Part shown: positions 44,464 to 52,901 of the stretch, piece after piece
How the letters are laid out: each line of letters starts with the position of its first letter
Numbering within the stretch: position 1 is the stretch's first letter
Origin: Streptomyces vietnamensis
Lineage (GTDB): Bacteria > Actinomycetota > Actinomycetes > Streptomycetales > Streptomycetaceae
NCBI RefSeq assembly: GCF_000830005.1
Contig: NZ_CP010407.1
Span: 1,765,001-1,829,000, forward strand
Length of the DNA: 64,000 nucleotides
Direction of reading: 5' to 3'
Position numbers and translations under genes: made by a program
Notes under the pieces: model-generated
What the model was told of the DNA's origin: nothing
Databases searched by the model: none
Seen by the model: only the letters and a program-made list of their open reading frames with translations

Positions 44464-45393
44464 TCAGGGGACGGTGACCACGACCTTGCCGTTCAGGCCG
44501 CCCGCCGCGTTGGCGCGCTGGGCCTCGGCCGCCTGCTCCAGCGGGAACGACCTGGCCACCCGTACGGTGAGGACGCCCGCGTCGGCCAGGTCGGCGAGGG
44601 CCGCGAGGTCAGCGGCGTCGGGGCGGGTCCAGAAGTAGGTGCCGCCGAGGGCGAGGACCTCGCCGTCGGCGATCGAGGCCAGCCGGCCCTGCGGGGCGAG
44701 GAGCGGGGCGGAGAGCTTCAGGAACGGGCCCCCGATGGTGTCGAGGACGGCGTCCACGCCCTGCGGGGCGAGGGCGCGGACCTGGTCGGCGAAGGTCTCC
44801 TCGTCGTAGCGGACGGGCTCCGCGCCGAGCTCCGCGACCCGCTCAAGGCCCGCTTCCCTGGCCGCGCCGATGACCCGGCAGCCGAGGTGGCGGGCGATCT
44901 GCACGGCCATCGAGCCGACCCCGCCGGCGGCCGCGTGGACGAGGACGGTGTCCCCGGGCCGTACCGCGAGGGGCCGGTGGAGCGCCTGGTACGCGGTGAG
45001 GCCGGCGAGCGGGAGGGCCGCGGCCTCCTCGAAGTCGAAGGTGCGGGGCTTGCGGGCGAGGGTGCGGACGGGGGCCGCGACGTACTCGGCGAAGGTGCCC
45101 CGGGAGAGGAAGTCCTCGCGCACGTACCCCATCACCTCGTCGCCCACGGCGAACTCGGGGACGCAGAGGCCGAGCCGGACGACGACGCCGGAGACGTCCC
45201 AGCCGGGGACGACCGGGAAGACCGTGTCCATCAGACCGTCGAGGTACCCGGCCTGGCACTTCCAGTCGACCGGGTTGACGGCGGCCGCCCGCACCTCGAT
45301 CAGGACCGCGTCCGGTCCGATCTTGGGCTCGGGCAGCTCGCCGTACTCCAGGACCTCGGGACCGCCGTACCGGCTGTAGCTGATCGCCTTCAT
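44464..45393 (-). CDS. NADP-dependent zinc-less alcohol dehydrogenase/quinone oxidoreductase
   Basis: This 309-residue medium-chain dehydrogenase lacks catalytic zinc Cys residues. Its N-terminal MKAISYSRYGGPEVLEYGELP and the Rossmann motif VLVHAAAGGVGSMAVQIARH (about 144-163) match the quinone oxidoreductase subfamily. The coenzyme is probably NADPH. The likely substrate is a quinone or an alpha,beta-unsaturated carbonyl. It is 43 bp downstream of the F420-reductase-like gene on the same strand, and divergent from the HxlR regulator as part of that pair. The ATG at 45393 follows the family pattern. Confidence 0.88.
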   Translation of the reverse strand: MKAISYSRYGGPEVLEYGELPEPKIGPDAVLIEVRAAAVNPVDWKCQAGYLDGLMDTVFPVVPGWDVSGVVVRLGLCVPEFAVGDEVMGYVREDFLSRGTFAEYVAAPVRTLARKPRTFDFEEAAALPLAGLTAYQALHRPLAVRPGDTVLVHAAAGGVGSMAVQIARHLGCRVIGAAREAGLERVAELGAEPVRYDEETFADQVRALAPQGVDAVLDTIGGPFLKLSAPLLAPQGRLASIADGEVLALGGTYFWTRPDAADLAALADLADAGVLTVRVARSFPLEQAAEAQRANAAGGLNGKVVVTVP

Positions 45394-45436
45394 ACCTTCG
45401 ACCCTCGGTGCGTACGGACCGGCCCGCAAGCCGGGA

Positions 45437-46057
45437 TCAGCCTTCGAGGGCAGCCGGCGGCGGGAGCATGGCGCGCGGGTCGCGGCCCGAGGTCCAGAGG
45501 CCGATGAGGAAGGCCGTCGTCGCCTCCAGGAGGTCCGCGTGGGCCAGCGGGCCTGCGACGAAGGGGGCGCAGCCCAGGTCGGCGGCGAGGGCGGCGACGA
45601 GGGCGAGGGCCTCCTCGTCGTCCCCGCAGAGGGGGACGGCGACCGGTCCGTCCGCGAAGACGGGCGGGGTACGGCTCCACACCGTCGGCGTGACGTGGTT
45701 GAAGGCCTTCACCACCCGGGCGCCCGTGGCGGCGGCGAGCGTGCGGGCGGCGCCGGGGCCCTCGCCGGTGGTGAGGACCGGGCCCGGGCCGACCGCGTTG
45801 GTGCAGTCGATCAGGATCCGCCCGGGGTCCACCGTCCCGAGGGCCGGCAGGACCGCGTCGTACGGCAGGGCCAGGAGCGTCGCCCCGCCGAAGCGGGCGG
45901 CCTCGGCGAGGGTGCCCGGCCGGGCCCCCGTGCCCGCGGCGAGCGCGGCGGTCCGTTCCGCGTCCCGGCCGCCGACGAGCACCTCGTGGCCCGCCCTGAC
46001 CCAGCCTCCGCCGAGCGCCCGTGCCATCGCTCCCGTACCCATGATTCCCACCCGCAT
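45437..46057 (-). CDS. NADPH-dependent F420-reductase-like NAD(P)-binding protein
   Basis: This 206-residue Rossmann protein starts with MRVGIMGTGAMARALGGGWV (GxGxxA type) and VLVGGRDAERTAAL. Then come LLALPYDAVLPAL, ILIDCTNAVGPG and VVKAFNHVTPTVW, where KAFN is typical of the NADPH:F420 oxidoreductase/NAD-binding domain family. Whether it reduces F420 is not certain. It is the first gene of a minus-strand operon with the quinone-oxidoreductase-like gene. The HxlR gene is divergent, 70 bp apart, and probably controls it. Confidence 0.85.
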   Translation of the reverse strand: MRVGIMGTGAMARALGGGWVRAGHEVLVGGRDAERTAALAAGTGARPGTLAEAARFGGATLLALPYDAVLPALGTVDPGRILIDCTNAVGPGPVLTTGEGPGAARTLAAATGARVVKAFNHVTPTVWSRTPPVFADGPVAVPLCGDDEEALALVAALAADLGCAPFVAGPLAHADLLEATTAFLIGLWTSGRDPRAMLPPPAALEG

Positions 46058-46127
46058 GGGGCGTCCTCCCTCACGTACCGTTGTGCGTGCTGTCGTGAAC
46101 GACCGTAGGCAGGGGGCGACTTACCGA

Positions 46128-46538
46128 ATGGTTACCGACAGGGATCCCGGCTGGCACCCCGACAGGGACTCCGACCGGCGCCCCGGCCGGGACCCCGACC
46201 GGCTCCTCGCGGACTGCCGGGCGCGGCTCGGTTTCGACCTGCTCGCGAACACCTGGAACGGGGTCGTCCTGTACGCGCTCGCGGACGGGCCGCGCAGGCC
46301 CGGCGAGCTGCGGACGGCGATCGGCGGGATCAGCGCGAAGGTCCTGACGGAGACCCTGCGGCGGCTTGAGGGGTACGCGCTGGTGGAGCGGCGGGCGTAC
46401 GAGGAGACCCCGCCCCGGGTCGAGTACGCGCTGACCGCGCTCGGACGTTCGCTGCTCGGGCCGATCGAGGCGCTGGGCCGGTGGTCGGCGGAGTACGGGG
46501 ACGCGTTCGTGGCGGCGCAGGGGTGGGACGAGGGGTAG
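46128..46538 (+). CDS. HxlR-family winged-helix regulator
   Basis: This 136-residue protein has the HxlR pattern: LANTWNGVVLYALADGPRRP, GELRTAIGGISAKVLTETLR and LVERRAYEETPPRVEYALT (about 78-96). HxlR regulators often sense electrophiles or aldehydes and control divergent reductase genes, which fits the neighbouring operon. The N-terminal 30 residues, rich in Asp/Arg/Pro, are not part of the domain, and the true start could be further in. ATG 46128 has AGGGGG upstream. Confidence 0.87.
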   Translation: MVTDRDPGWHPDRDSDRRPGRDPDRLLADCRARLGFDLLANTWNGVVLYALADGPRRPGELRTAIGGISAKVLTETLRRLEGYALVERRAYEETPPRVEYALTALGRSLLGPIEALGRWSAEYGDAFVAAQGWDEG

Positions 46539-46664
46539 GTCGCCCCGACCTCTCCGCAGGCGCCTGTCCGACTTCCCCGGAGCCGTTCGTTCCGACTTCC
46601 CCGGGGCCGGGGCCGACTGGCACTCTTCCCCTGTCCAGTCGGGCTCTCATCCGGGGGAATCCCT

Positions 46665-47576
46665 TTGTCTGCCACCGATCCCTATGTGGTCACGCTCGCT
46701 CCGCACGTGCACGCCTTCGTCCAGCCCGACGGCGGCTGGTGCCTGAACAACGCCGGGTTCATCGGCGACGCGGACGAGTCGCTGCTCGTCGACACCGCCG
46801 CCACCGAGCGGCGGGCGCGGCTGCTGCGCGAGGCGGTGCTCGCCGAGGGGCTGCCGCTGCCCCGGACCATCGTCTCCACCCATCACCACGGCGACCACAC
46901 CTACGGCAACGGCGTGTTCCAGCCGGAGGCGCGGATCGTGGGCCACGAGAACTGCCGCGCCGAGCAGCTCGCCGCCGGACACCAGCTCCATCTGCTGTGG
47001 CCGCAGACCGACTTCGGGCGCGTCGACATCCTGCCGCCCTCCGTCACGTACAGCGAGCGGCTCACCCTGTACGTCGGCGGGATCGAGGTCCGGGTGCTCC
47101 ACCCGGGCGCCGCGCACACCACGGGCGACTCCATCGTCCACCTCCCGGAGCAGGGCGTCGTCTTCACCGGCGACCTGGTCTTCCACGGCGGGACGCCGTT
47201 CCTGCCGATGGGCTCGCTCGCCGGTTCGCTGCGCGCGCTCGATCTGCTGCGGTCCCTCGACGCGCCGACGGTGGTGCCGGGGCACGGGCGGGTGACCGAC
47301 CCCACGGCGTACGACACCACGGAGCGGTACCTGCTGTGGGTGCGGGAGCTGGCCGCCGAGGGGTACGCGAAGGGCGCCACCCCGCTGGAGACGGCCCGGG
47401 AGGCGGACCTCGGCGAGTTCGCCGCGTGGCGGGAGAGCGAGCGGCTGGTGGCGAACCTGCACCGGGCGTACGCGGAGCTGGAGGGGCTGCCGGAGGGGTC
47501 GCCGCTGGATCCTGTGGCGGTGTTCGGGGACATGGCGGCGATGAACGGCGGGGTGCCGGTGGCTTGCCACGCGTAG
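46665..47576 (+). CDS. MBL-fold metallohydrolase, TTG start
   Basis: This 303-residue metallo-beta-lactamase-fold hydrolase has the motif TIVSTHHHGDHTYGNGVFQ (HxHxDH), LHPGAAHTTGDSIVHL, FTGDLVFHGGTPFLPMG and VPGHGRVTD. It is related to the quorum-quenching/cyclase-like MBL hydrolases found next to catabolic genes. The start is an unusual TTG at 46665, eight bases after GGGGGA; the next in-frame ATG would cut into the fold. The substrate is unknown. It is convergent with glucarate dehydratase. Confidence 0.85.
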   Translation: MSATDPYVVTLAPHVHAFVQPDGGWCLNNAGFIGDADESLLVDTAATERRARLLREAVLAEGLPLPRTIVSTHHHGDHTYGNGVFQPEARIVGHENCRAEQLAAGHQLHLLWPQTDFGRVDILPPSVTYSERLTLYVGGIEVRVLHPGAAHTTGDSIVHLPEQGVVFTGDLVFHGGTPFLPMGSLAGSLRALDLLRSLDAPTVVPGHGRVTDPTAYDTTERYLLWVRELAAEGYAKGATPLETAREADLGEFAAWRESERLVANLHRAYAELEGLPEGSPLDPVAVFGDMAAMNGGVPVACHA

Positions 47577-47615
47577 CGGTCCGTTGCGGCCGGCCGCCCC
47601 CGTACGGGCGTGGAG

Positions 47616-48899
47616 TTACCAGTGGTTCGGGGTCCAGTTCGGGTGGGTCGTCCGTATCGCCGCCGCGTCGTCGCGGTCCCGGTACCTGCCGTCGTCCTCC
47701 AGCCAGCGCCGGTGCAGGACCGCCAGTGCCTCGCGGTCGAGCTCGACCCCCAGCCCCGGCGCGTCGGAGACCCCGAGGCGGCCTTCGCGGAAGACGGGGC
47801 GCGGGGTGACGACGTCCTCCGTCTGCCACGGGTAGTGGGTGTCGCAGGCGTGCCGGAGGCCCGGCAGGGTGGCGGCGACCTGGGTCATGGCGGCGAGGCT
47901 GATGCCCAGGTGGGTGTTGGAGTGCATGGAGAGTCCGACGCCGTACGTCCGGCAGAGCGCGGCCAGTTCGCGGGTGCGGTGGAGGCCGCCCCAGTAGTGG
48001 TGGTCGCAGAGGACGATCCGTACCGCGTGCTCCGCGAAGGCCTCCGGGATCTCCTCGAAGGTGGTCACGCACATGTTGGTGGCCAGCGGGACGTCCGTGC
48101 GGGCCGCGATCTCGGCCATGGCGGCGATGCCGATCGCCGGGTCCTCCAGGTACTCCAGGACGTCCCCGAGTTCGCGGGCGACGGCGAGCGAGGTCTCCAC
48201 GGACCAGGCGCCGTTGGGGTCGAGGCGGAGCGGGCGGCCGGGGAACTCCCGCGCGAGCGCCCGGACGGCCGCGATCTCCTGGTCCGGGGCGAACACCCCG
48301 CCCTTGAGCTTGAAGGAGCGGAAGCCGTACTCCCGGTCGAAGCGGCGGGCCTGGGCGACGATGCCGGCCGGGTCGAGGGCGGCGCCCCACGCGTCGGTGC
48401 CGGCCCACTTGTAGAAGAGGTAGGCGCTGTATTCGACCTCGTCGCGGACCTTGCCGCCGAGGAGGGCGTGGACGGGCAGGCCGAGGGTCCTGCCGAGTGC
48501 GTCGAGGCAGGCGGTCTCGAAGGCGGAGACGACGGAGAGGCGGAGCTTCTCGGGGGTGCGGACTCCGCGCAGGCCGCTCGCGTCGACCCCCGTGTCCGCG
48601 CCCGTGTCCGCGCCTGTGCCTGTGCCCGCGCCCGCATCCGGGCGCGGCGCCGGCTCGAAGAGAGCGTTCACGTCCGTGACCGAGCGGCCCGGAAGGGCCT
48701 CTGCCAGGGGGCGGGCGACGTCCAGGTAGACGCCGTCGCCGTACGTCTCGCCGAGGCCGCTCACCCCTCCCCTCGTGACCACTTCCACCACGAGCCGGGG
48801 CGTGTAGGGCTGATGGACGCCCTGGGTGTTGAGGAGCGGCGGGTCGGAGACGAGGATCGGGGTCAGCCGGACTTCGTCGACGGTCAGCTTCGCGTCCAT
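47616..48899 (-). CDS. gudD: Glucarate dehydratase (enolase superfamily)
   Basis: This 427-residue enzyme dehydrates D-glucarate (or idarate) to 5-keto-4-deoxyglucarate. Seen: SFKLKGG (base Lys pair), LRLDPNG and LEDP (metal Asp/Glu), ATNMCVTTFEEI, and the catalytic MHSNTHLGIS. I prefer the ATG at 48899, which has GGAGT at good spacing, to 48911. A Gly/Thr/Ala/Asp-rich insertion (about 90-107) is encoded by near-identical tandem hexamer-like repeats and looks like a disordered loop. No transporter or aldolase gene for glucarate is adjacent. Confidence 0.92.
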   Translation of the reverse strand: MDAKLTVDEVRLTPILVSDPPLLNTQGVHQPYTPRLVVEVVTRGGVSGLGETYGDGVYLDVARPLAEALPGRSVTDVNALFEPAPRPDAGAGTGTGADTGADTGVDASGLRGVRTPEKLRLSVVSAFETACLDALGRTLGLPVHALLGGKVRDEVEYSAYLFYKWAGTDAWGAALDPAGIVAQARRFDREYGFRSFKLKGGVFAPDQEIAAVRALAREFPGRPLRLDPNGAWSVETSLAVARELGDVLEYLEDPAIGIAAMAEIAARTDVPLATNMCVTTFEEIPEAFAEHAVRIVLCDHHYWGGLHRTRELAALCRTYGVGLSMHSNTHLGISLAAMTQVAATLPGLRHACDTHYPWQTEDVVTPRPVFREGRLGVSDAPGLGVELDREALAVLHRRWLEDDGRYRDRDDAAAIRTTHPNWTPNHW

Positions 48900-48974
48900 A
48901 TCGGACTCCATTCAGCCATACGGCCGGCCATCGGGGGGCGGGACACGCTTTCCAGGCGCCCCCCTGGACGACAT

Positions 48975-48988
48975 ACCGACTGGTCGGT
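48975..48988. promoter_or_regulatory. Palindrome (TetR operator candidate) upstream of the APH-ACAD operon
   Basis: ACCGAC-TG-GTCGGT is a 14-bp palindrome (only the central two bases break it). It is extended by AT and CAT on the flanks, and lies 42 bp before the aph-like start. It closely matches the site at 52784-52797. Confidence 0.65.
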
Positions 48989-49029
48989 CATCATGAACGC
49001 CGACCAAGCCGATCCGGAGGTACGCACGT

Positions 49030-50052
49030 ATGAGCTCCGCCCCGCCGCCAGGACTCGACCCCGAGCAGCTGCGCCGATTCCTCGACCGCGAGCGGCCCGG
49101 CCTCGTGTCCGGCCCCCTCGAAGCCCGGCTGATCGAAGGTGGCCGGTCGAACCTGACGTACGTCGTGAGCGACGGCACCGGCCGCTGGGTGGTCCGCCGG
49201 CCCCCGCTCGGCCACGTCCTCGCCACCGCCCACGACATGCGGCGCGAGCACCGGGTGATCAGCGCCCTGGCCGGGACCGACGTGCCCGTTCCCGGGACCG
49301 TGCTGCTCTGCGAGGACGAGTCCGTGCTCGGCGCGCCGTTCTACGTCATGGAGTTCGTCGACGGGACGCCGTACCGCTCGGCCCGTCAGCTCGCCCCGCT
49401 CGGCCCCGAGCGCACCCGCGCGGCCGTCCTCGGCCTGGTCGACACGCTCGTCGACCTGCACGCCGTCGACCCGGAGGCCGTGGGGCTCGGCGACTTCGGG
49501 CGCCCCGAGGGCTTCCTCGACCGGCAGCTGCGCCGCTGGGGCAAGCAGCTCGACGCCTCGCGCGGCCGCGAGCTGCCCGGGATCGACGAACTGCACGCCG
49601 CCCTCGGGCGCGCGCTGCCGTCGTCCGGGACGCCGACCGTGATCCACGGCGACTACCGGCTCGACAACGTCCTCGTCGGCGAGGACGACCGGATCCGGGC
49701 CGTCCTCGACTGGGAGATGTCGACCCTCGGCGACCCGCTCACCGACCTCGGCCTCCTCGTCATGTACAGCACGCCGCTGGACCTGCCGGACTCCCCCGTC
49801 TCCACGACCGCCACGGCCCCCGGGCATCCGAGCCCCGCCGAGCTGGTCGAGCGCTACGCGGCCCGCTCGGGCCGCGACACCTCCGGACTCGCCTGGTACA
49901 CGGCCTTCGCCTGGTTCAAGCTCGCCGTGATCCTGGAGGGCATCCACTACCGCTGGACCCTCGGGCAGACGGTCGGCGCCGGTTTCGACCGCATCGGCGA
50001 ACTCGTCCCCGTCTTCATCGAACACGGCCTGACCACCCTTCAGGAGGGCTGA
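49030..50052 (+). CDS. Aminoglycoside-phosphotransferase-like kinase of the ACAD10/11 type
   Basis: This 340-residue protein has the APH/choline kinase fold: VVRRPPLGHVLATAHDM (nucleotide-binding lobe), the Brenner motif VIHGDYRLDNVLV (about 214-226), and the DFG-like LDWEMSTLGDPLTDLG (about 235-250). All catalytic residues (HxDxxxxN, D of DWE) are present, so it should be active. Family members paired with acyl-CoA dehydrogenases phosphorylate 4-hydroxyacyl-CoA (LvaA and the kinase domain of ACAD10/11). Its stop is only six bases before the acyl-CoA dehydrogenase, so the two form an operon. The assigned substrate is inferred from the neighbourhood. Confidence 0.88.
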   Translation: MSSAPPPGLDPEQLRRFLDRERPGLVSGPLEARLIEGGRSNLTYVVSDGTGRWVVRRPPLGHVLATAHDMRREHRVISALAGTDVPVPGTVLLCEDESVLGAPFYVMEFVDGTPYRSARQLAPLGPERTRAAVLGLVDTLVDLHAVDPEAVGLGDFGRPEGFLDRQLRRWGKQLDASRGRELPGIDELHAALGRALPSSGTPTVIHGDYRLDNVLVGEDDRIRAVLDWEMSTLGDPLTDLGLLVMYSTPLDLPDSPVSTTATAPGHPSPAELVERYAARSGRDTSGLAWYTAFAWFKLAVILEGIHYRWTLGQTVGAGFDRIGELVPVFIEHGLTTLQEG

Positions 50053-50058
50053 CCCATC

Positions 50059-51273
50059 ATGGACTTCGCCTACGACGCCCGTACGGTCGAGCTGCGCGAG
50101 AAGCTCCTCGCCTTCATGGACGAGCACGTCTACCCGGCCGAGGCCGTCGCCGAGGAGCAGCGCGCCCGGCTCGCCTCGCCGTGGGACACCCCGCCGGTCG
50201 TGGAGGAGCTCAAGGCCGAGGCCAAGCGGCAGGGGCTCTGGAACCTCTTCCTTCCCGATGCCGAGTACGGGGCCGGGCTGACCAACCTCCAGTACGCGCC
50301 GCTCGCCGAGATCACCGGCCGCAGCCCGCAGCTGGCCCCGACCGCCCTCAACTGCGCCGCCCCGGACACCGGGAACATGGAGCTGCTCGCCCAGTTCGGC
50401 GACGAGGCGCAGAAGAAGCAGTGGCTGGAGCCGCTCCTCGCCGGTGAGATCCGTTCGGCCTTCGCGATGACCGAGCCCGAGGTCGCCTCCTCCGACGCGA
50501 CGAACATCGAGACCCGGATCCGGCGGGACGGCGACGAATACGTCGTCGACGGCCGCAAGTGGTACATCTCCGGGGCGATGAACCCCGGCTGCAAGATCTT
50601 CATCGTCATGGGCAAGACCGACCCCGACGGGACCGACCTCCGCCGTCAGCAGTCGATGATCCTCGTGCCGCGCGACACCCCCGGCGTCGAGGTCCGGCGC
50701 GCGATGCAGGTGTACGGGTACGAGGACCACTACCACGGCGGCCACGCCGAGGTGATCTTCGACGGGGTCCGGGTCCCGGCCGCGAACATCGTCGGCGAGG
50801 AGGGCGGCGGCTTCGCCATCGCGCAGGCCCGGCTCGGCCCCGGCCGCATCCACCACTGCATGCGGCTCATCGGCATGGCGGAGCGGGCGGTCGAGCTGAT
50901 GTGCCGGCGCGCGGTCTCCCGTACCGCCTTCGGCAAGACGCTCGCGCAGCAGGGCGTCGTGCAGAACTGGATCGCCGACGCCCGGGTCACCATCGAGCAG
51001 CTGCGGCTCCTCGTCCTCAAGACGGCCTGGCTCATGGACACCGTCGGCAACCGGGGCGCGCACACCGAGATCCAGGCCATCAAGATCGCGACCCCGCGCG
51101 CGGTCGTCGACATCATCGACAAGGCCGTGCAGGCGCACGGGGCGGGCGGTGTCTCGCAGGACTTCCCGCTGGCCGAGCTGTGGGCGGCGGCGCGGACGCT
51201 GAAGCTGGCGGACGGTCCGGACGAGGTGCACCAGCGGTCGCTGGCGCGCCGGGAGCTGAAGAAGTACCTGTAG
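50059..51273 (+). CDS. Acyl-CoA dehydrogenase of the ACAD10/11 type
   Basis: This 404-residue flavoprotein has the FAD motif SAFAMTEPEVASSDATNIETR (in part, about 134-153) and GRKWYISGAMNPGCK. In its C-terminal region are RTAFGKTLAQQGVVQNWIAD, AVQAHGAGGVSQDFPLAELW and DGPDEVHQRSLARRELKK. The last segment replaces the usual YEGT catalytic-Glu motif with DGPDEVH, a hallmark I recall for the ACAD10/ACAD11 group. In that group the preceding kinase phosphorylates the substrate before the dehydrogenase converts it. It is the second gene of the operon. Confidence 0.92.
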   Translation: MDFAYDARTVELREKLLAFMDEHVYPAEAVAEEQRARLASPWDTPPVVEELKAEAKRQGLWNLFLPDAEYGAGLTNLQYAPLAEITGRSPQLAPTALNCAAPDTGNMELLAQFGDEAQKKQWLEPLLAGEIRSAFAMTEPEVASSDATNIETRIRRDGDEYVVDGRKWYISGAMNPGCKIFIVMGKTDPDGTDLRRQQSMILVPRDTPGVEVRRAMQVYGYEDHYHGGHAEVIFDGVRVPAANIVGEEGGGFAIAQARLGPGRIHHCMRLIGMAERAVELMCRRAVSRTAFGKTLAQQGVVQNWIADARVTIEQLRLLVLKTAWLMDTVGNRGAHTEIQAIKIATPRAVVDIIDKAVQAHGAGGVSQDFPLAELWAAARTLKLADGPDEVHQRSLARRELKKYL

Positions 51274-51281
51274 GCGCCGAC

Positions 51282-51875
51282 TTACGGGCGCAGGGCCCGC
51301 AGCAGGAGGTCGGCGAGGTGGTCGGCCACCTGCTGCGGGGTCAGCGGGCCGTCCGGGCGGTACCAGGTCGACAGGTGGTGCACGGAGCCGAAGTGGTAGT
51401 CGACGACGAGGTCGGCGGGCGTGGCGGAGGAGAAGACGCCCGCCCGCTGGCCCTCCTCGATCAGGGCCCGGAAGCGCTCGTGGTAGCGGCGGCGCTCGGA
51501 CCGCACCTGCTTGTGCTTCTCGGGGCTCAGGTGGTGCATGGAGCGGAAGAAGATGGAGGCGTCGTCGAGGTTCTCGATGGTGGTGACGACGACGTCGGCC
51601 GCGGCGTCGCGCAGCCGGTCCTCGACGGGCGCGTCGGCGTCCGCGAAGGCGTCGAGCCGTTCCTGCTGGAGGCGCAGGACGCGGGAGTAGACCTCCTGGA
51701 GGAGGTCCTCCTTGGAGCCGAAGTAGTGGTAGAGGGCACCCTTGGTGACCCCGGCGGCCTCGACGATCTCCTGGACGGAGGTGCGGTCGTAGCCCCGCTC
51801 GGCGAAGAGCCGGGTGGCGGCGGCGAGGAGCCTCTGGGGGACGGGGGTGCCGCTCCCGTCCGTCGTCCTGGCCAT
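51282..51875 (-). CDS. TetR-family regulator of the APH-ACAD-SDR cluster
   Basis: This 197-residue protein has an N-terminal domain with RLLAAATRLFAERGYDRTSV and VTKGALYHYFGSKEDLLQEV (about 43-62). The C-terminal part, with FFRSMHHLSPEKHKQVRSERR, resembles the FadR/KstR2-like TetR regulators that bind acyl-CoA. It is the second gene of a minus-strand unit with the SDR gene, 77 bp apart, and convergent with ACAD. It is the obvious candidate to bind the palindromes at 48975 and 52784, though a further palindrome (51912) lies right before it. Confidence 0.9.
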   Translation of the reverse strand: MARTTDGSGTPVPQRLLAAATRLFAERGYDRTSVQEIVEAAGVTKGALYHYFGSKEDLLQEVYSRVLRLQQERLDAFADADAPVEDRLRDAAADVVVTTIENLDDASIFFRSMHHLSPEKHKQVRSERRRYHERFRALIEEGQRAGVFSSATPADLVVDYHFGSVHHLSTWYRPDGPLTPQQVADHLADLLLRALRP

Positions 51876-51911
51876 GCTCCGCCGCCTTCCGTGGTGATCG
51901 TTTTCGGTCAT

Positions 51912-51925
51912 GGGAACGCGTTCCC
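51912..51925. promoter_or_regulatory. GGGAACGCGTTCCC palindrome upstream of the TetR gene
   Basis: This perfect 14-bp palindrome lies 37-50 bp before the TetR ATG, between the tetR and SDR genes. Its sequence is unrelated to the other two sites, so it could be a separate regulator site or a structural feature. Confidence 0.5.
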
Positions 51926-51952
51926 GCCGCTAGATCTTCCCATCCGTCGCGA

Positions 51953-52735
51953 CTACGCCTGACGGGTGGCCGTCTCCCAGGCCTGCTGGACGTGGTTCAT
52001 CGTGCCGAGCCACCGCTCGGGGTCGGTGGCGCGGTTGCGGTAGTAGCCGGCGACCTCGGGGTGGGGCAGGACGAGGAAGCGGTCGGCCCGGATGGCGTCG
52101 AGGAGGGCGTCGGCGACGTCCTCGGGCTCGATGGCGGTGGGGGCGAGGACGAGCTCGCCGGCGGATCCGGCGGCGGTGAGCATGTCCGTACGGACGCCCT
52201 GCGGGCAGATGGCGTGGACCTTCAGGCCGCGGTGGCGGTAGGTGAGGGACAGCCATTCCGCGAAGGCGTACGCGCCGTGCTTGGAGACGCTGTACGGCGC
52301 CGCGCCGATCATGGTGAGGAGTCCGGCGGCGGAGACGGTGGAGACGAAGCGGCCGCTGCCGCGCTCCAGCCATTCCGGGAGGAGGGCGCGGGCCGCGCGG
52401 ACGTGGGCCATGACGTTGACGTCCCAGGCGGCGGCCCAGACGTCCTCGTCGGCGAAGGCGTCGCCGGGCGAGGAGAGTCCGGCGTTGGCGCACCAGATGT
52501 CGACGGTGCCGCCGAGGGCCTCGCGGGCCTCGTCGACGACGGCGGAGGCGTCGCCGGGGACGGGGACGGCGCCGATCTCCTCGGCGACGGCCTTGGTGCG
52601 CCCGGGGTCGAGGTCGTTGACGACGACGCGGGCGCCCTCGGCGGCGAAGCGGCGGGCGAGGGCGGCGCCGATGCCGCCGCCCGCTCCGGTGACGACGACG
52701 CCGGCGCCGTGGAGCTCGTTCGTGTCCGCGGTCAT
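51953..52735 (-). CDS. Short-chain dehydrogenase/reductase of the APH-ACAD cluster
   Basis: This 260-residue SDR has VVVTGAGGGIGAALARRF (about 13-30), IWCANAGLSSPG (NAG motif), STVSAAGLLTMIG (catalytic Ser region) and YSVSKHG (catalytic YxxxK, about 148-154). The P. putida lva operon also contains an SDR-type oxidoreductase (LvaD), which acts after the phosphotransferase and acyl-CoA dehydrogenase. The position upstream of the TetR gene and the shared palindrome support a common role. The start at 52735 is the natural ATG. The exact reaction is not shown by the sequence. Confidence 0.9.
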   Translation of the reverse strand: MTADTNELHGAGVVVTGAGGGIGAALARRFAAEGARVVVNDLDPGRTKAVAEEIGAVPVPGDASAVVDEAREALGGTVDIWCANAGLSSPGDAFADEDVWAAAWDVNVMAHVRAARALLPEWLERGSGRFVSTVSAAGLLTMIGAAPYSVSKHGAYAFAEWLSLTYRHRGLKVHAICPQGVRTDMLTAAGSAGELVLAPTAIEPEDVADALLDAIRADRFLVLPHPEVAGYYRNRATDPERWLGTMNHVQQAWETATRQA

Positions 52736-52783
52736 GGACCCACCTCTCGGCCGTGACGGTCAGCTTTCGGGATCGGGACAGAC

Positions 52784-52797
52784 TAACCGGTCGGTAT
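52784..52797. promoter_or_regulatory. Palindrome (TetR operator candidate) upstream of the SDR-tetR operon
   Basis: TAACCGGTCGGTAT on the plus strand reads ATACCGACCGGTTA on the other strand, nearly the same as the site at 48973-48988 (ATACCGACTGGTCGGT). It lies 49 bp before the SDR start and also faces the NamZ gene. Confidence 0.65.
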
Positions 52798-52901
52798 GGA
52801 GTGGCGGAAGACCCGTTCCGCACGCCTCGTTCCCCGGGGCGGTCAGGAGCGCTAGCGTGCGTGCCCATGTCACTCCCGTCACTCCGAGGAGGTCCTCCCC
52901 C

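Noticed and set aside
46567..46604. Direct repeat TCCGACTTCCCCGG (two copies) upstream of the MBL gene
   Set aside because: It is only 14 bp long and lies in a GC-rich leader; it could be coincidental and I found no symmetry or nearby regulator that would make it an operator.
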